Shown: positions 27,887 to 36,789, numbered from the stretch's first letter. The stretch: DNA of 64,000 nt from Algoriphagus chordae (GCF_003254055.1 NZ_QKZT01000006.1:200308-264307), one strand, 5' to 3'. Numbers and translations: made by a program. The notes: generated by a model from the sequence alone, not told the origin.

Positions 27887-29050
27887 ATGAATAGATATTC
27901 CGTATTTATCATCTCAATAATTTGCTTTTTTATTGGGTGCAATAGCAAAATTAATAATAAGAATTTGTCCTTAGATCTTGAAAAAGAAGATGTAATCATT
28001 TTTCCCTTAGATTCCATGACTTCTTATTTCAACCACTTTCAAGTTGTTGAACAGGGTGACAGAAATCTGCTATATATGTTGACCCAATTTAACAATAGGT
28101 TTGTGGTATATGATATTGAAACGCAGGAATTGGTTAAATCATTTGAATTTGAAAATGATCAGAGAAATCCGATTTCTATAGGAGAAATTCCTCCTTCGGG
28201 ATTTTCATATGTAAATCCGGATACTATTATATTGTATGATTTTTATAAGCAACAGATTTATATTGGGAATGAAAATGGAGAGAAAGATTTGTTAATAAAT
28301 CTGATGAGAAAATTTCCTTCTGAAAGAGATAATTGGGGTTCAGCTTACCAAAGTGCAGAACCTATATTGATTAATGATTCTATTCTTTCCATCACAGCTT
28401 CTGTTTTTACAGGTAATGAACCTTTTCATAAGGATCAAAAATCGGATTTGTATATTAATTTGAATTCAAAAGAAGTTTGGAAAGAAAATGTATTTCCTGA
28501 AGAGTACTTGTCAGGTAATTATTATTCAAATACTAGGCTTCGTCCAACAAGAGCACAGGATAAACAAAGAGGATTAATGTATTACAATTATCTAAATGCA
28601 GATTCTATTTATATTCTGGACATCAAGTCTGGAGATCGGACTGCATTTTATGCAAGTCATATAGATAAGCTTCCATCGATTGAGACTAGTAGTATTGATG
28701 AATTTAGAACTTTTGCAGATGGATTTGATAGTCAAAGAATATATAATAATTCACAGGGTACCTTTGTGTCAGTATTTTACAATCCTTTTAAGAATCAGAT
28801 TATCAGGTTAGGCTATCCTGGTATAGTAGATTTCAATAATCAGGACTTTAAAGATGGATTTTACAAAGATGAAAAAACTCTAAGTTTTTATGATGCAGGG
28901 AGTTATGAGTTCCTAGGGAATGTAAGTATTGAAGGGCTAGGCTATGATTTCATGTTTTTCGATGAAAATAGTTTCTATGTAGCCCAAATAGAAAATAATA
29001 AATCTGAAGACGAACTTGTCTTCACGAAATTTAAGTATCCTGATTTTTAG
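27887..29050 (+). CDS. DUF4221-like lipoprotein (probable beta-propeller)
   Basis: 387 residues. A lipoprotein signal (SIICFFIGC, lipidated Cys18 or so) anchors it in a membrane. The body consists of repeated beta-rich segments (VYDIETQELVKSFEFEN, IILYDFYKQQIYIGNENG, LSFYDAGSYEFLGNV), in keeping with the six-bladed propeller proposed for DUF4221-type proteins. No catalytic motif is recognised. It overlaps the downstream CxxC lipoprotein by 35 bases. The gene is far more AT-rich than its neighbours (for example 14 G+C in the 60 bases from 27901), suggesting transfer. Confidence 0.75.
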   Translation: MNRYSVFIISIICFFIGCNSKINNKNLSLDLEKEDVIIFPLDSMTSYFNHFQVVEQGDRNLLYMLTQFNNRFVVYDIETQELVKSFEFENDQRNPISIGEIPPSGFSYVNPDTIILYDFYKQQIYIGNENGEKDLLINLMRKFPSERDNWGSAYQSAEPILINDSILSITASVFTGNEPFHKDQKSDLYINLNSKEVWKENVFPEEYLSGNYYSNTRLRPTRAQDKQRGLMYYNYLNADSIYILDIKSGDRTAFYASHIDKLPSIETSSIDEFRTFADGFDSQRIYNNSQGTFVSVFYNPFKNQIIRLGYPGIVDFNNQDFKDGFYKDEKTLSFYDAGSYEFLGNVSIEGLGYDFMFFDENSFYVAQIENNKSEDELVFTKFKYPDF

Positions 29051-29414
29051 TTTAGCTCTTTGCTTAATTAGCTGTAATTCAAAGGGGAGTTTTGAAAGAA
29101 ACACGCTAATAGTTCCTCAAATAGGATGTACAACTTGTGTGAAAATAGGGAAAGAATTGGCAGCTAAAAATCCGAATAACCCTTGCTTGGATATAGTATT
29201 TACTAAAATTCAAAGTTACAAAAGCCTTAAAATCGAGATGGGTTATGATTTCTTTGACTTGGCTAATGTGTATGTAGATTCTATAGAGTCATTTTCTGAT
29301 ATTGTTTCTTCATTTCCAGTATTAATTTTGAATGATTCAATACTGGAAATCAATGCCTATTATCTTTCAAAAACAGATTCTTTGACTGAGGTTTTACAGC
29401 AGTGTGATCATTGA
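29016..29414 (+). CDS. Thioredoxin-like CxxC lipoprotein
   Basis: 132 residues starting at TTG 29016. Lipoprotein signal SILIFSLALCLISC with Cys20 as the lipidated residue. The mature part has IGCTTCVKIGKEL (C38-x-x-C41) and, later, SSFPVLILNDS, which fits the cis-proline strand of a thioredoxin fold. Cysteines also occur at about residue 57 and near the C-terminus. The start overlaps the DUF4221 gene by 35 bases, implying coupling. A role in thiol chemistry of the neighbouring Cys-rich peptide is an inference from context only. Confidence 0.65.
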   Translation: MSSRNLSILIFSLALCLISCNSKGSFERNTLIVPQIGCTTCVKIGKELAAKNPNNPCLDIVFTKIQSYKSLKIEMGYDFFDLANVYVDSIESFSDIVSSFPVLILNDSILEINAYYLSKTDSLTEVLQQCDH

Positions 29415-29690
29415 GTAGAAGGGATGGGAGTTTGGAAAGTCTCTCCATGAGATCATCTTTAGAGAAGATGTTTTAAATCCAATATTTGCATGTTGATTAC
29501 CAGTTGTTTACTTGTTTTTATATCCAGTAGAATAGTGACAACTTAGATACTAAAACTGCATTCTAGAGCATACAAAATGAACCAGTTTATGCACCCTAGA
29601 AGATACAATTTTGCCCCTCGACAAGACCTTACAGTTCAACCGATCAACTAACAACTAGCAACTAATACCCAATAACCAACAACTAAAGCC
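29415..29690. repeat. Spacer ending in degenerate 'aactaac' word repeats
   Basis: No gene seen in 280 bases. From about 29638 the words caactaacaa, ctagcaacta, ataccc, aataacc and aacaactaa repeat degenerately up to the 3' end of rsmG. A weak hairpin TCATCTTTAGAGAAGATG precedes it near 29452-29470. Confidence 0.45.
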
Positions 29691-29694
29691 CAAC

Positions 29695-30339
29695 CTACCT
29701 CTTCTCCTCCCAAGGCATATAGATCACTTTTTTGGTTTCAAAAAATTCCTCTTTGAAGTAATCTTCCAAATGGTAGACCACATAAGACTTATCTAATTCC
29801 TCCATTTCTTCATCGACCTCTCCACCTTTCAGGTAAAGAATGCCATTGGGGTACTCGTTGATATCTTCTTTGCGGATCTTGTTTTTCACCCAAGGGTAAA
29901 AAGTAGACATTCGAGTCACTGCTCGACTGATTACAAAGTCATATTTGCGAACTAATTCTTCGGCTCTTGCTTGCTGCGCTTCCACGTTGGTCAATTTCAA
30001 TTGCTTCACCACGTCTTTGACCACCGTGATCTTTTTTCCAATAGAATCCACCAGATGAAAATGTGTCTCGGGAAACATAATAGCCAATGGAATCCCTGGG
30101 AATCCGCCACCAGTACCGATATCCAAAATCTTAGTGTCGGGCACAAAAGGCATCACTTTCACTATGCCAAGGGAGTGCAGTACATGGTGCAAGTAGAAAT
30201 GCTCCATGTCCTTGCGAGAAATCACATTGATTTTGGAGTTCCAATCATCGTAGATTTCCTGAAGCTGATCAAACTGTGCAAGCTGTGCTTCGGAAAGCTC
30301 CGGGAAATAAGACTGGATAAGCTGAGTTCCTGAATTCAT
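29695..30339 (-). CDS. rsmG: 16S rRNA (guanine-N7) methyltransferase
   Basis: Methylates G527 of 16S rRNA with SAM. 214 residues. SAM-binding motif ILDIGTGGGFPGIPLAI is diagnostic of RsmG/GidB, and the N-terminal YDDWNSKINVISRKDM.HFYLHHVLHSLG also fits. The ATG at 30339 shares a base with the stop codon of the upstream sigma factor gene (TGATG), so translation is coupled. Third gene in a glycosyltransferase-sigma-rsmG chain. Confidence 0.95.
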   Translation of the reverse strand: MNSGTQLIQSYFPELSEAQLAQFDQLQEIYDDWNSKINVISRKDMEHFYLHHVLHSLGIVKVMPFVPDTKILDIGTGGGFPGIPLAIMFPETHFHLVDSIGKKITVVKDVVKQLKLTNVEAQQARAEELVRKYDFVISRAVTRMSTFYPWVKNKIRKEDINEYPNGILYLKGGEVDEEMEELDKSYVVYHLEDYFKEEFFETKKVIYMPWEEKR

Positions 30340-30950
30340 CAAATGTGTTTTTGTTTGCCAGCGGCAATTTCGTAAAGTAATTCTCTGGAGCGATGCAATT
30401 GTGCCTTCACCGTACCTAGTGGCTTGTCCAGTTCTTTGGCGATTTCATCATAAGAGAGTTCATCAAAGTAGCGTAGTTGAACCAGTTTTCTGTATTTCGC
30501 TGGAAGCTTGTCCACAAATATCCGAACCATCTCGATCCGCTGCGTACGGATGAACTCATCCTGAGGGTTGTTGTCATCATCTTCTACATCAATAGTCACA
30601 GAGTTTCCTCCGTCATCAGACATAGTGGTGTTCAAACTCATGGTCTTGAGTTTTTTCTTTCGGATGAAATCAATGGTGTTATTGGTGGCAATTCGAAAAA
30701 GCCAGGTCGAAAAGGTATAATCCTTTTTAAATCGGTGTAGATTTTTAAATGCTTTGGCGAAAGCCTCCATGGTAAGATCCTCTGCATCGTCAGCATCTCG
30801 GATCATTTTCAAGATCATGTAATAAACCGCCTTTTTGTAGCGCTTCATCAAGGAGGCATAGGCTTGCTGATCCTCGTGCTTTACTGCTTGATCGATCAGC
30901 TCAAAGTCTTCGAGAGCTTTCTTAGAAAAACCGCGTTCGTTTATTTCCAT
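30339..30950 (-). CDS. ECF-type RNA polymerase sigma factor
   Basis: 203 residues from ATG 30950. Region 2 contains AEDLTMEAFAKAFKNLHRFKKDYTFSTWLFRIATN and region 4 contains LPAKYRKLVQLRYFDELSYDEIAKELDKPLGTVKAQLHRSR, with an acidic linker (DVEDDDNNPQDE) between. No anti-sigma gene is adjacent. The gene starts inside the end of the glycosyltransferase gene and its stop overlaps the rsmG start. Its targets are unknown; in this phylum such orphan ECF factors are often housekeeping-linked. Confidence 0.93.
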   Translation of the reverse strand: MEINERGFSKKALEDFELIDQAVKHEDQQAYASLMKRYKKAVYYMILKMIRDADDAEDLTMEAFAKAFKNLHRFKKDYTFSTWLFRIATNNTIDFIRKKKLKTMSLNTTMSDDGGNSVTIDVEDDDNNPQDEFIRTQRIEMVRIFVDKLPAKYRKLVQLRYFDELSYDEIAKELDKPLGTVKAQLHRSRELLYEIAAGKQKHI

Positions 30951-32077
30951 TGAATGTCTTTTGCCTGGTGGGATATTGTCCCTAAAATCCAAAAGTAACC
31001 TAAATACAAGAAATCGAGCATCCAGATGTTTTTCGGTGGTTTAGTTCCTTGGATCTTTTTCTCTGCAGCTTTGAAAATAACCGTAAGGAGAATAGATCTC
31101 AAAAGAATAATACCGAAAACAATGGAAAATTGTTCCCAGCTTTGGGCTAAACCCAAATAAATAAGCAAAGCAATCCCCCCAATCCAGAATAATGCATGAG
31201 AAAAGGAGTATAATCCAATCTTTCTCTTGTCACTGCCTCGATAGTACTTTCCTACGTGCAGGTGTCTTTTTTTCTGAATTAGGTATTCCTTCCGTGTTTC
31301 TTTTGGCTTGGAGATGGTGGTTGCTTCGGGGTCTAGTACGATAGCGGTATTTTGGCCACTGGCATACTGATTTAAGAACAGGTCATCATCTCCACCTTCA
31401 ATGTGCCAAAGCCCTTTAAAAGCTTTTGCATTCATGAAAAAGTCTTTGCGGTAGCATAGATTTCTACCAATTCCCATAAAGGGTTTTTTCCACAGGCCAA
31501 AAGAGATATAGTATAAGGCCGTCAGTAAGGTCTCAAATTGAATCCAGTTGTTTAAAAAGCCTGGCTTATGTTCGTATCCCGAAAACCCAACAGCAAATGT
31601 TTTCCCCTGATTTCTCACTGGAGCGGTCATTTTTCTGATCCATTGATTGGTTTCGGGCAAGCAATCTGCATCTGTTAGCAGCATCACATCATGTTTTGCT
31701 ACCTTGATCCCAAGGGTAAGTGCATACTTCTTGGCGGTGCAATGTGGAGGAGTGTACTTGATGGTGACAGAGCGAAGTTTGGGGAAACTCTCCATCATTT
31801 TCTCCAAAAGTCGCTTGGTTCTATCCGATGATCTGTCATTGACAATCATGACATCGAAGATAGGGTAATCTTGTTCGAAGAGCTTAGGAATGAGTGTCTT
31901 GAGGTTTCCGAATTCATTATGTGCGCAGATTACTACGGTCACTCCTTCTTCATTTCTCGAAGTAGATTGAGGGGTGTTGCCTGAGTAAAAGGCTGTCTTT
32001 CCAAAAATAACCAAGAGGTAAATCGCTTGGATTAGTATTCCGATACCGAAGAATAACCAAAATAAAAATAGGCTCAT
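30941..32077 (-). CDS. Membrane glycosyltransferase family 2
   Basis: 378 residues from ATG 32077. One N-terminal membrane helix (about 3-25), a GT-A domain with VVICAHNE, VNDRSSDRT, LLTDADC (DxD metal motif) and GGDDDLFLNQY, then two or three C-terminal helices. The acceptor-binding QxxRW appears as QKKRHLHVGKYY. Such proteins transfer sugars to lipids or wall polymers. The upstream extension to 32200 would run through a -7 promoter element at 32095-32102 and is rejected. Confidence 0.9.
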   Translation of the reverse strand: MSLFLFWLFFGIGILIQAIYLLVIFGKTAFYSGNTPQSTSRNEEGVTVVICAHNEFGNLKTLIPKLFEQDYPIFDVMIVNDRSSDRTKRLLEKMMESFPKLRSVTIKYTPPHCTAKKYALTLGIKVAKHDVMLLTDADCLPETNQWIRKMTAPVRNQGKTFAVGFSGYEHKPGFLNNWIQFETLLTALYYISFGLWKKPFMGIGRNLCYRKDFFMNAKAFKGLWHIEGGDDDLFLNQYASGQNTAIVLDPEATTISKPKETRKEYLIQKKRHLHVGKYYRGSDKRKIGLYSFSHALFWIGGIALLIYLGLAQSWEQFSIVFGIILLRSILLTVIFKAAEKKIQGTKPPKNIWMLDFLYLGYFWILGTISHQAKDIQWK

Positions 32078-32094
32078 AGGTCGTTTTTGCTGAG

Positions 32095-32102
32095 CAAATA
32101 TA
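32095..32102 (-). promoter_or_regulatory. -7 element of the glycosyltransferase-sigma-rsmG unit
   Basis: TATATTTG on the minus strand, 18 bases before the ATG at 32077, with no clear TTG at normal spacing. Confidence 0.45.
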
Positions 32103-32198
32103 AAATCAAATTCAGCAAACCATTTAAGAATAAGCGTATATTTTTGTAGGCTGAACGAGACAATCTGTAGAAAGCCTCTACAGCAACCCATTAGCGAC

Positions 32199-33329
32199 AT
32201 GAAGTTTACCTTATCCCATCAAGATCCCAAGAGCAAAGCCAGAGCAGGTGTAGTAAAAACCGATCATGGTGACATTCAAACTCCCATCTTTATGCCAGTA
32301 GGCACAGCAGGTTCTGTGAAAGCGGTACATCAGCGGGAATTGGATCAGGATATCAAGGCTCAAATCATCCTTGGAAATACTTATCATTTGTATTTAAGGC
32401 CAGGACTTGATGTGCTGGAAAAAGCTGGGGGTCTTCATAAATTTAACGGCTGGGAGAAACCCATCTTGACAGATAGTGGAGGATATCAAGTTTTTTCACT
32501 TTCAGGAACGCGCAAAATCAAAGAAGATGGGGTGATGTTCAAGTCTCATATTGATGGTTCCAAGCATCATTTCACGCCTGAAAATGTCATGGATATACAG
32601 CGGACAATCGGTGCTGATATTATTATGGCCTTTGATGAGTGTACCCCTTATCCCTGTGAGTATGGCTATGCGCGAAATTCCATGGAGATGACCCATCGCT
32701 GGCTGACTAGATGCATTGATCGATTTGATGCGACAGAAGGAAAGTATGGTTACAATCAGACACTTTTTCCCATCGTTCAAGGATCAGTTTATAAGGATTT
32801 GCGTAAGCAAAGTGCAGAATTCATTGCATCGACCAACCAGCAAGGAAATGCGATTGGTGGACTCTCGGTAGGCGAGCCTGCCGAAATGATGTATGAGATG
32901 ACTGAATTGGTGACAGATATTTTGCCACAAGACAAGCCTCGCTACTTGATGGGAGTAGGGACTCCAGCGAATATCCTGGAATGCATCGCACTTGGCGTGG
33001 ACATGTTTGACTGTGTGATGCCTACCCGAAATGCCCGAAACGGCATGTTATTCACTTCTGAGGGATTTATCAATATTCGAAATGAAAAGTGGAAGGATGA
33101 TTTTACGAGCATTGATCCTGCCATAGGCGGCTACGTGAGTACCTTTTACAGTAAAGCATATTTACGCCATTTGACTGTCAGCAAGGAGATATTGGCTGCG
33201 CAAATTGCCAGTATTCATAATTTGAGCTTTTACCTATGGTTGGTTGGCCAGGCTAGGGAGCATATCCTTGCAGGTGATTTTGCCGTTTGGAAAGATCAAA
33301 TGGTGAAAAAAGTGAGCACCAGACTTTAA
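32199..33329 (+). CDS. tgt: tRNA-guanine transglycosylase lacking the zinc cysteines
   Basis: Exchanges guanine-34 for preQ1 in queuosine tRNAs. 376 residues. Active-site segments are intact: DSGGYQVFSLS, MAFDEC, GGLSVGEP, and the nucleophile Asp in DMFDCVMPTRNARNG. The C-terminal zinc site normally has CxCxxC plus His. Here the corresponding stretch is AIGGYVSTFYSKAYLRHL (near 310-315), with no cysteine, while the His of SIHNL (about 340) remains. lptF/G follows after 1 base. The family call is firm despite the missing zinc ligands, and the same loss appears, from memory, in other Bacteroidota. Confidence 0.95.
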   Translation: MKFTLSHQDPKSKARAGVVKTDHGDIQTPIFMPVGTAGSVKAVHQRELDQDIKAQIILGNTYHLYLRPGLDVLEKAGGLHKFNGWEKPILTDSGGYQVFSLSGTRKIKEDGVMFKSHIDGSKHHFTPENVMDIQRTIGADIIMAFDECTPYPCEYGYARNSMEMTHRWLTRCIDRFDATEGKYGYNQTLFPIVQGSVYKDLRKQSAEFIASTNQQGNAIGGLSVGEPAEMMYEMTELVTDILPQDKPRYLMGVGTPANILECIALGVDMFDCVMPTRNARNGMLFTSEGFINIRNEKWKDDFTSIDPAIGGYVSTFYSKAYLRHLTVSKEILAAQIASIHNLSFYLWLVGQAREHILAGDFAVWKDQMVKKVSTRL

Positions 33330-33330
33330 T

Positions 33331-34404
33331 ATGAAGATACTCGACAAACTCATCATCAAGGATTTCCTGAAGACCTATTTTTTCGTAGTGGTCATGTTGA
33401 TTCTGGTGGTTTTGGTTTTGGATTTCACAGAGAAAAATGACACTTACATGAGGAATGAAGTGCCCTCTGGTGAAATATTCAAATACATGATAAATTATGG
33501 TCTGTATTTGAATAACCTGCTGACGCCTATCACTGTCTTTATTTCGGTGATTTTTATCACTTCCAAAATGGCGGGCAGAACGGAGATTATCGCCATACTA
33601 AGTAGCGGTGTGAGTTTTATGAGGCTGCTTAGACCTTTTCTCTTTGCGGCCAGCATGATCGGAGGAGCAAGCTTCCTGTTGAATGGCTGGATTTTACCAG
33701 GTGCAACTGCCGGAGTGACGGAATTTAGGGTCACTTATTTGGATAAAGAAAAGACTTCTTCAGAATCAAATCTCCACCTTAAAGTTGGGGCAAACTCCTA
33801 TGCCTATATCAGTCGGTTTTTCACGACAGGCAATACCGGCTATAACTTCACCTTGGAGACTATTAAAGACGGAGAATTATTGGCTAAACTTTCCTCAGAT
33901 AGAATAGAATGGGATACTGCCAAACGTGTTTGGACGCTCCACAATTGGAGGCTACGTGAATTGAAAGAACGAGAAGAAATTTATACGGTAGGAGAACATC
34001 TTGATACGACGCTGAGCATTAGGCCGGAGGATTTTGATTTGCCCGAAAAACATCATGAGACTTTAAAACTCCCGGAACTTGGGAGACAGATTAAAATTTT
34101 GGAAGAGCGGGGAGCAGATAATGTGGGATTCTACAAAATTGAACGCTATGTGCGATTTATGTCACCTTTTGCGGCGATTATTCTGACATTTATAGGGGTG
34201 ATTATGTCTGCACGGAAAACCCGAGGAGGCTCAGGCTTTCAGATTGCAATGGGCTTTTTGCTCGCCTTCGTGTATATCATCTTATTTATTCTTTCTAGGA
34301 CTTTCGCCGAGAACGGTGCGGAATATCCGATTTTTGCTGTCTGGCTACCTAATATTATTTTTGGTTTGACAGGTCTATTGCTTTACAAAACCGTTCCACG
34401 CTAG
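33331..34404 (+). CDS. LptF/LptG family permease
   Basis: Inner-membrane component of the lipopolysaccharide exporter (YjgP/YjgQ family), 357 residues. Three N-terminal helices, an extracytoplasmic beta domain (about 135-250; for example SSDRIEWDTAKRVWTLHNWRLRE), then three helices. The motif NLLTPITVFISVIFITSKMAGRTEIIAILSSGVSF is typical. It begins directly after tgt and abuts the DMT transporter (TAG then ATG). Whether it plays the F or G role cannot be told. Confidence 0.9.
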   Translation: MKILDKLIIKDFLKTYFFVVVMLILVVLVLDFTEKNDTYMRNEVPSGEIFKYMINYGLYLNNLLTPITVFISVIFITSKMAGRTEIIAILSSGVSFMRLLRPFLFAASMIGGASFLLNGWILPGATAGVTEFRVTYLDKEKTSSESNLHLKVGANSYAYISRFFTTGNTGYNFTLETIKDGELLAKLSSDRIEWDTAKRVWTLHNWRLRELKEREEIYTVGEHLDTTLSIRPEDFDLPEKHHETLKLPELGRQIKILEERGADNVGFYKIERYVRFMSPFAAIILTFIGVIMSARKTRGGSGFQIAMGFLLAFVYIILFILSRTFAENGAEYPIFAVWLPNIIFGLTGLLLYKTVPR

Positions 34405-35313
34405 ATGAACGCTACGCTCAAAGATTACCTGATGCTTCATTTGATAGTACTCATTTGGGGATTCACGGCTATACTGGGTTTATTGATCAGTTTGCCAGCG
34501 ATTGAGTTGGTATTCTATAGAACCTTAATAGCCGCAGTCGGAATCGCTGGGCTTTTCCTGCTCAAAAAGAAAAATCTATTGATGCCTTTCCCTGCCATGA
34601 TCAAAGTCATTGGGATTGGGTTTGTGATCGCCTTGCACTGGATTTTGTTTTTTTGGTCAGCGCGGGTTTCTACAGCTTCTGTATGCCTAGCTGGGATGGC
34701 AACCACATCGCTTTGGACAGCTTTCGTGGAGCCTATCTTCAATCGCACCAAAATCAAATGGTATGAAGTCGGCTTGGGCTTAATGGTGATTTGCGGCCTT
34801 TTGGTAATATTCAGTTTTGAGTCAGGCTATTGGCTTGGATTAAGCATGGCATTGGCATCCTCTTTTTTGGCAGCAGTTTTCTCAGTTTTGAATGGAAAAC
34901 TAGCACACAAGCACAATCCCTATCAGATTACTTTCTATGAGATGGCGGGTGCCTGTTTGTTTTCGCTCCTCTTTATGCCAATCTATGCCAATTTTATGAC
35001 GGATGAAGGTTTGCAGCTTACTTGGGTTGGCTACGATTGGTTTTGGCTTTTTATCCTTGGAGGGGTTTGCACGGTGTATGCATTTTCTATTTCGGTGGAA
35101 TTGATGAAGCGACTTTCGGTCTTTTCGATCAATTTGACTATCAATCTTGAGCCAGTGTATGGGATTGTTTTGGCTGTTTTGATTTTTGGGGAAAGCGAAA
35201 AAATGACGCCACAGTTTTATTTGGGAACTGGGATTATCCTGGTATCTGTGCTGACCTATCCAGTATTGAACTATCTGAATAAAAGAAGAAAGCCAGTAAG
35301 GCCGCTGAGGTGA
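34405..35313 (+). CDS. DMT superfamily transporter (EamA)
   Basis: 302 residues with ten predicted helices in two EamA halves; the first starts MLHLIVLIWGFTAILGLL and the second SMALASSFLAAVFSVLNGKLAH. Substrate unknown; relatives export amino acids or metabolites. Start abuts the lptF/G stop codon, so tgt-lptF/G-eamA are one transcription unit. Confidence 0.9.
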   Translation: MNATLKDYLMLHLIVLIWGFTAILGLLISLPAIELVFYRTLIAAVGIAGLFLLKKKNLLMPFPAMIKVIGIGFVIALHWILFFWSARVSTASVCLAGMATTSLWTAFVEPIFNRTKIKWYEVGLGLMVICGLLVIFSFESGYWLGLSMALASSFLAAVFSVLNGKLAHKHNPYQITFYEMAGACLFSLLFMPIYANFMTDEGLQLTWVGYDWFWLFILGGVCTVYAFSISVELMKRLSVFSINLTINLEPVYGIVLAVLIFGESEKMTPQFYLGTGIILVSVLTYPVLNYLNKRRKPVRPLR

Positions 35314-35319
35314 AAAATC

Positions 35320-35652
35320 CTATAGGGTTGTAATGTCCTTGAGTGTAGCAAGTGCCTGAGTCAATTCTTCATTAGATATTTCTCCTATTTTCATAATTAA
35401 TCTATTTTTTGAAATTGATCGGATATGAAAAACCATTAGTTCAGACTCCGTATTCAAGCCGTTATGTTGGGACGGTTCTAAAATCGGATTTCCCTGATAG
35501 TTTTTTATTTTGGAGGTTAGGGGAGCAGTAATCACCACCTGGAGAAATTTGTTCATCAGATTTCCGCTTAAGATGACCACGGGCCTTTTACCTGCTTGCT
35601 CTGAGCCGATCACTGGGTTCAGATCAGACATCCAGATATCACCCTGCCGCAT
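35320..35652 (-). CDS. PemK/MazF-family toxin
   Basis: 110-residue endoribonuclease toxin of a type II pair. Family features: MRQGDIWMSDLNPVIGSEQAGKRPVVILSG, then VVITAPLTSKI and SELMVFHIRSISKNRLI. The N-terminus QGDIW and Arg of KRPVVIL belong to the fold that cuts mRNA. It overlaps the antitoxin gene by 14 bases and lies downstream of it on the same strand, the usual order. Confidence 0.9.
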   Translation of the reverse strand: MRQGDIWMSDLNPVIGSEQAGKRPVVILSGNLMNKFLQVVITAPLTSKIKNYQGNPILEPSQHNGLNTESELMVFHIRSISKNRLIMKIGEISNEELTQALATLKDITTL

Positions 35653-35881
35653 CTTCGATTTGCTTCAGGTAATCTCTCATGCCTTCTTCTGCTACCATTA
35701 GAATGTCATCATCCTGAGCGGCCTTACTATATGACTTAACATATTCAGCTCTTTTCAGATGATCCAGATAAAGATTCAATGCATTTTCTACCAATTTATT
35801 TTTTGGTAGAGAAAGCTTTTTAGCATAATCAGCGAGTCGCTGTAACAGGTCGTCAGGTAGTGTGCTAGTGTAAGTTGCCAT
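35639..35881 (-). CDS. Ribbon-helix-helix antitoxin
   Basis: 80 residues. The N-terminal TYTSTLPDDLLQRLADYAKKLSLPKNKLVENALNLYLDHL has the ribbon-helix-helix pattern, and the acidic C-terminus (DDDILMVAEEGMRDYLKQIEDAAG) would wrap the toxin. It precedes and overlaps the PemK/MazF-type gene. An AT-rich inverted repeat just upstream is a likely auto-regulatory operator. Confidence 0.85.
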   Translation of the reverse strand: MATYTSTLPDDLLQRLADYAKKLSLPKNKLVENALNLYLDHLKRAEYVKSYSKAAQDDDILMVAEEGMRDYLKQIEDAAG

Positions 35882-35889
35882 TGTGATTC

Positions 35890-35911
35890 ATATTTATGAT
35901 TTACAAATATA
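35890..35911 (-). promoter_or_regulatory. Promoter/operator of the toxin-antitoxin pair
   Basis: Inverted repeat ATATTT (35890-35895) - 9 bases - AAATAT (35905-35910) overlaps a minus-strand -7 element TATATTTG (35904-35911), 23 bases before the antitoxin start. Confidence 0.4.
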
Positions 35912-35962
35912 AATAACAATTATCTGATATGCTGTTGGTCTAAACTGTTTATTTGTAGTGTT

Positions 35963-36772
35963 TTATAATTTTACTTCAACGTGGAAATAGCTCTCTTTCC
36001 AATCCATTTGACCTGGTTTCTCATCAAACAATCCAAAAACGGATGAGCCTGAACCCGACATAGCCGCGTAATAAGCTCCATTTTCATATAGTTTCTCCTT
36101 TATAGCTGCGATCTCAGGGTGATTAGGGAAAATGCTTTTTTCGAAGTCATTCACTAACTCATCTTTCCATCTACTTTTATCCACCAAAATGGCTTCCAGT
36201 TTTACTTTTGGCGCAGCTGGTGTCACTCCCGCATAAGCCTCTTTAGTCCCAATATGAATCCCCGGATTGATCAGAACCAAATGAGTTCCTTTCAAATCTA
36301 ATTCAACTGGCTCCAAAAGCTCGCCTCTTCCTTTGGCGATTTTCGCTGTGTTTTCAATAAAAAACGGGCAGTCAGATCCGAGTTTGGCGGCATATTCTTC
36401 GAGGAAGAAATCATCTAAAATCAGATCAAAGAGGTTGTTCATCAGATTTAGCGCAAATGCTGCATCTGCCGAGCCGCCACCCAAACCCGCGCCAATCGGG
36501 ATGTTTTTGTGCAAATGAATGGAGAGCTGAGGTAAGTTTGGGAAATCTTTCTTGAGAAGTTGGTACGCCTTAAGTATAAGGTTGTCCTTAGGATCTCCAG
36601 GGACCTGCAGTCCGCTAGTCGTAAAAGTTGTTTTCTTGTTATCAATGATCATTTCCAATGCATCGCAAAGCGGTATAGGAACCATACAGGTCTCGATGTC
36701 GTGGAAACCGTCTTTTCTTTTGGAGGTAATGTGGAGACCTAGATTGATCTTAGCGTTTGGAAATGAAATCAT
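35963..36772 (-). CDS. ispE: 4-diphosphocytidyl-2-C-methyl-D-erythritol kinase
   Basis: GHMP kinase of the MEP isoprenoid pathway, 269 residues. Motifs: NAKINLGLHITSKRKDGFHDIETC at the N-terminus, the ATP-binding PIGAGLGGGSADAAFAL, and AAMSGSGSSVFGLF near the C-terminus, all matching IspE. It stands alone on the minus strand with a candidate -7 element 18 bases upstream. ispH of the same pathway is at 12.3 kb. Confidence 0.96.
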   Translation of the reverse strand: MISFPNAKINLGLHITSKRKDGFHDIETCMVPIPLCDALEMIIDNKKTTFTTSGLQVPGDPKDNLILKAYQLLKKDFPNLPQLSIHLHKNIPIGAGLGGGSADAAFALNLMNNLFDLILDDFFLEEYAAKLGSDCPFFIENTAKIAKGRGELLEPVELDLKGTHLVLINPGIHIGTKEAYAGVTPAAPKVKLEAILVDKSRWKDELVNDFEKSIFPNHPEIAAIKEKLYENGAYYAAMSGSGSSVFGLFDEKPGQMDWKESYFHVEVKL

Positions 36773-36789
36773 TGAATAAGATGTTTGGT

